Shown here: positions 30,163 through 33,333 of the stretch, piece after piece
Numbering within the stretch: the stretch's first letter is position 1
How the letters are laid out: each line of letters opens with the position of its first letter
DNA from: Deltaproteobacteria bacterium
Lineage (GTDB): Bacteria; Desulfobacterota; Desulfobulbia; Desulfobulbales; S012-135
DNA: 33,333 nt
Reading direction: 5' to 3'
Assembly (NCBI GenBank): GCA_015488275.1
Contig: WFOD01000237.1
Span: 1-33,333 of the forward strand
Program-made: the position numbers and the translations under genes
Notes under the pieces: generated by a model
Seen by the model: only the letters and a program-made list of their open reading frames with translations
Database searches by the model: none
What the model was told of the DNA's origin: nothing

Positions 30163-31800
30163 TCAGCACACGTACCGGATCTGCAACCGGTCGGCCGCGG
30201 CCTTGTCGTCAATGCCCAGGGCGTCGGACATGCCGATGGGCAGGCTTTGCGAGCGGCCGAGGGGCGCCATGATCTTCTTCATCTCCGTGCGGATGCCCAT
30301 GAACACGTCCACCACCCGCTGGGCCACCTCGTCCGGATCGAGGCGGCGGTAAATCTTCGGGTTCTGGCTGGTAATGCCCTTGGGGCAGATGCCAATGTTG
30401 CACACGTTGCACCGGTTGCGCTCCGATCCCAGGCAACCGGCCGCCGCCTGCATGATGTACTTGCCCATGTGCACGCCCGAGGCGCCCAGCATGATGAGGG
30501 CCATGCCGTTCTGGGTCACGTTGCCGTTCTTGCCCACTCCACCCGCGGCGAAGAGCGGGATCTCGTTCTGCTTGCCCTGGGCCACGAGGTCGAGATAGCA
30601 CTCGCGCAGGTTGGAGGCGATCGGGTGGCCCATGGCGTCCATGCTCACGTTGTACGCCGCGCCCGTGCCGCCGTCGATGCCGTCGATCAGCAGCCCGGCG
30701 GCGTAAGGGTTGCGCACCAGGTTGTTCAGCACCGCCTTGGCCGAGGTCGAGCCCGAGATCTTGGGATAGACCGGGACCCGGAATCCCCAGGCCATAGACA
30801 TGGTCTGGATCATCTTCATCACCGACTCCTCGATGGAGTACAGCGTCTGGTGCACCGGCGGCGAGGGCAGGTCCACGCCCTCGGGCACGCCGCGCAGGCG
30901 GGCGATGAGCTTCGAGACCTTGAACCACATGAGCAGGCCGCCGTCGCCCGGTTTCGCGCCCTGGCCATACTTGATCTCGATGGCGGCCGGATCGCACTGC
31001 ATCTCCGGGATGGCGCGGATGATCTCGTCCCAACCGAAGTAGCCCGAGGCGATCTGGAGAATGACGTATTTGAGGAACGGACTTTTCAGCACCCAAGGCG
31101 GGCAGCCGCCCTCGCCGGTGCACATGACCACCGGCATGTCCAGCACCTCGTTGCAATAGGCCACGCCCTGCAGGAGCCCGAGCCACATGTTGGGCGACAG
31201 GGCGCCGAACGACATGGAGCCGATGATGAATGGAAAGATCTCGCGCACCGGCGGGATCCATTCGCCGGCCGCCTGCCGGCGCAAGAATTCCTCGGGCGAC
31301 AATACCCGGCCGAGCAGGGTGTTCAGGGAGAATTCGTGCCGGCCCGCGTCCAGCGCCGGATCGGTGAGCATGGAGATCCGGTCGAAGATGATCCGGTCGA
31401 GCAGGGTTTCGGTGTCGTTGCGCCGGCCGCCGCGCTTCCAGGCGTCGCCCTGCTGGAACATGTGGAACCTGGCCCGGGCGTCGTTCGGGTTGGGCACCGG
31501 CCCGATCGCCTCGTTGGGGCAGACCATAGCGCAGGTGCCGCAGCCGATGCAGCGGTGGGCGATATCGGTACGCTGGCGGATGCCGAAGAAGGTGCGGTAG
31601 TTGGAGCCCCGTTCCTGATTGTACAGGTTGAGGCGCGGCACCCGCTGCCGCCGGTAGGTGAGGTAGATCGCCTCGGTGGGGCAGGCAGAGGTGCAGCGGC
31701 CGCAGAGCGTGCACCGGTCCTCCCGGTGCTCGACGATCCACTGGTGGTCCTGCGGGATCAGGCTGCTTGGGGAAGTGGTAACGGATCGAACTGAGACCAT
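30163..31800 (-). CDS. Glutamate synthase FMN-binding (central) domain protein with N-terminal 2x[4Fe-4S] ferredoxin
   Basis: Start MVSVRSVTTSP at 31800; CTLCGRCTSACP, CIGCGTCAMVCP; GSMSFGALSPNMWLGL, YGQGAKPGDGGLL, DGIDGGTGAAYNVSMDAMGHP, RCNVCNIGICPKGITSQNP. Confidence 0.9.
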   Translation of the reverse strand: MVSVRSVTTSPSSLIPQDHQWIVEHREDRCTLCGRCTSACPTEAIYLTYRRQRVPRLNLYNQERGSNYRTFFGIRQRTDIAHRCIGCGTCAMVCPNEAIGPVPNPNDARARFHMFQQGDAWKRGGRRNDTETLLDRIIFDRISMLTDPALDAGRHEFSLNTLLGRVLSPEEFLRRQAAGEWIPPVREIFPFIIGSMSFGALSPNMWLGLLQGVAYCNEVLDMPVVMCTGEGGCPPWVLKSPFLKYVILQIASGYFGWDEIIRAIPEMQCDPAAIEIKYGQGAKPGDGGLLMWFKVSKLIARLRGVPEGVDLPSPPVHQTLYSIEESVMKMIQTMSMAWGFRVPVYPKISGSTSAKAVLNNLVRNPYAAGLLIDGIDGGTGAAYNVSMDAMGHPIASNLRECYLDLVAQGKQNEIPLFAAGGVGKNGNVTQNGMALIMLGASGVHMGKYIMQAAAGCLGSERNRCNVCNIGICPKGITSQNPKIYRRLDPDEVAQRVVDVFMGIRTEMKKIMAPLGRSQSLPIGMSDALGIDDKAAADRLQIRYVC

Positions 31801-32900
31801 ACGATGTACTCCTTGCGGTCGGGAGGAATGACGACGGTGTGCTCGCGCATGGGCTGGAAGTCGAGCGACCGGTCGCGGTCCGGAATCATGGCGTCCACGC
31901 CGCACATCTCCGAGGCCATGGCCCATTCGCCGGGTTTGCCGCCCACGGTGCCGGGCCGCAGCTTCTTGTGGTCCATGACCATGAGGCAGGTCTCGTCCGG
32001 CAGGGTGCCGATGACGCAGTTGGGGCCGTCGATGATCAGCCGGCGGCAGGCGTTGCGCAGGCCGAGCAGGAACGCGCCCTGCGGATGGCGCTCGAGTTCG
32101 TCGGTCTTGAGCGGCGTGATCACGTGCTTGTACGCCTCGAGCGGCAACCGGAGCCGTTTGGTCACATAGTGGAGGATGTGGGCGAAGACCTCGGAGTCGG
32201 ACTGGTAACCGATGTAGCCGGGATAGTGCATGCCGGCGAGGTATTCCTTGATCGGCACGAAGGCGGTGTTCTCGCCGTTGGTCATGGTGCCGATGCCCTG
32301 GATGAAGAAGGGGTGGCAGGCGTACAGGTTGATGCCGTAGTTGGTGTTCTGCCGGCCCTGGGCCATGACCACCCGGGCCTTGATCCGGTCGTCGGAGAGC
32401 CGGAGCGCGTCGCCGACCGCGAGCGGCCAGCCCACCTCCTTGATCATGGCCACATCGGGCCAGAAGGAGAAGACCGTGAGATCGCCGCCGTGCTCTTCTC
32501 CGTCCCGGCGCAGGGCAAGGCGCAAAAGCATACGGGCGTCTTCGATCTCGGCTTCGCTTTTCTCGCGCCACGCCTCTGGCTGGCGGTACACCCGCAGGAA
32601 GTACTTGTACCGGTCCTTGGCCTCGATGCGGGAGAGGTCGGTGACGAACTCGTGGTCGTACTTCAGGGTGAACCCCGCATCGCGCATGAAGCCGTCGAGC
32701 CGGTGCAGGGCCTCGCGGGTATGGGTGATGCCCGACAGGATGGGGTCTTTGGCGTCGTATCTGTAGTCGGTGAACTCGAGGCCGCGCAGCAGCAGTCCGA
32801 GACCGCTGCCGTCGTAGCCCTCCTGCATGGCCTCCATAGCCTCGAGAACGGTGTACGGCGAGAAGGGAGTGCTAGCGGTTTTCAGGGCGAGCCGGCACAT
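31758..32900 (-). CDS. Glutamate synthase glutamine amidotransferase (Ntn) domain protein
   Basis: Start MCRLALKTAS puts Cys at position 2; GQNTNYGINLYACHPFFIQG-like amidotransferase region, NGENTAFVPIKEYL, SDSEVFAHILH; first of three glutamate synthase genes. Confidence 0.82.
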   Translation of the reverse strand: MCRLALKTASTPFSPYTVLEAMEAMQEGYDGSGLGLLLRGLEFTDYRYDAKDPILSGITHTREALHRLDGFMRDAGFTLKYDHEFVTDLSRIEAKDRYKYFLRVYRQPEAWREKSEAEIEDARMLLRLALRRDGEEHGGDLTVFSFWPDVAMIKEVGWPLAVGDALRLSDDRIKARVVMAQGRQNTNYGINLYACHPFFIQGIGTMTNGENTAFVPIKEYLAGMHYPGYIGYQSDSEVFAHILHYVTKRLRLPLEAYKHVITPLKTDELERHPQGAFLLGLRNACRRLIIDGPNCVIGTLPDETCLMVMDHKKLRPGTVGGKPGEWAMASEMCGVDAMIPDRDRSLDFQPMREHTVVIPPDRKEYIVWSQFDPLPLPQAA

Positions 32901-33018
32901 GCGCTCCTCCTTCCGGGCTTTGGGTTTTGGTGAGGGGCGAGTCTCGTTTTCCAGCACATCCTTGCAAGCCGGGCGGCTCTTGTTTGGAAGCGAAAAAGAG
33001 GCCTTGGCTGCGGGGATG

Positions 33019-33061
33019 CACACAAAATGGTGTGTTTACCCAGGATGCGGGGAGCTGTCAA
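33019..33061 (-). promoter_or_regulatory. Putative sigma70-type promoter with overlapping palindrome upstream of the glutamate synthase operon
   Basis: Minus strand TTGACA (33061-33056), 17-bp spacer, TAAACA (33038-33033); palindrome CACAC-N6-GTGTG at 33019-33034. Confidence 0.5.
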
Positions 33062-33159
33062 GCAGAATCCCTGGAAGGAGGCGGTGACCCCATGCATGAT
33101 TCCAGCCAGTCTCCTGCTTCTTTCGCTCTGGAGTTGGCTTGCGCCTCCCAGGCTCCTTC

Positions 33160-33333
33160 TTAGCAGTCCGTCGAAAAAGCCATCCCTGGCTTTTTCGACC
33201 CTGGTTGGGCAAAGCACAGGTTGTCGGAAGCGCCTTCGGCCTTCCGACGGTTCACTGGCTTTGCTCGTGGCAAGCGTGTCAGACCAGCGCCGATGCGACT
33301 TGGCAAGGCCCGTTACACCGCGCCCAACCTCAC
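33160..33333 (+). repeat. Five-hairpin intergenic element, copy F (cut by window edge)
   Basis: TAGCAGTCCGTCGAAAAAGCCAtcccTGGCTTTTTCGACC then GGTTGGGCaaagcac...GCCCAACCtcac, with the hp2 loop enlarged to over 100 nt. hp3-hp5 would lie beyond the window. Confidence 0.75.

Noticed and set aside
31801-32571. N-terminal extension of the 802-aa ORF 30163..32571
   Set aside because: The extension lies over the amidotransferase gene in another frame; real homology begins at MVSVRSV (31800).
3335-33333. Possibility that the recurring hairpin sequences are a CRISPR array
   Set aside because: Copies are kilobases apart, in both orientations, with no regular spacers or cas genes.

Overview
The window is a GC-rich bacterial chromosome segment. 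Gene content (anaerobic-type lower-ligand B12 genes, split glutamate synthase, MetX/Y/W) suggests a Desulfobacterota/deltaproteobacterial-type anaerobe, but this is inference only. It contains: a PilZ protein; a cobalamin riboswitch with terminator leading a cobC-cobU-cobT-cobS-thiC-paralog (predicted bzaF) operon; a FadL-type porin; a lipoprotein/hybrid kinase pair; glgX; a NifA-like sigma54 activator with queH; a sulfur amino acid cluster on the minus strand (metY-metX-metW-cysE-cysK-trxA, then bamD); a second hybrid kinase with a small membrane partner; a frameshifted comM/yifB; a MORN-repeat protein; and a three-gene glutamate synthase. The most interesting signal is in the intergenic DNA. 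At least six copies, plus two one-hairpin derivatives and several remnants, belong to a repeat family of about 160-240 bp. It is bounded by terminal inverted repeats (TTAACAGtCCGT...ACGGGCTGTTAA) and full copies fold as five consecutive hairpins. Base-paired positions co-vary between copies. Copies sit at or immediately after stop codons and in three cases supply the stop codon. I do not recognise this family. A second notable structure is a perfect 30-bp inverted repeat inside comM that coincides with a reading-frame break.
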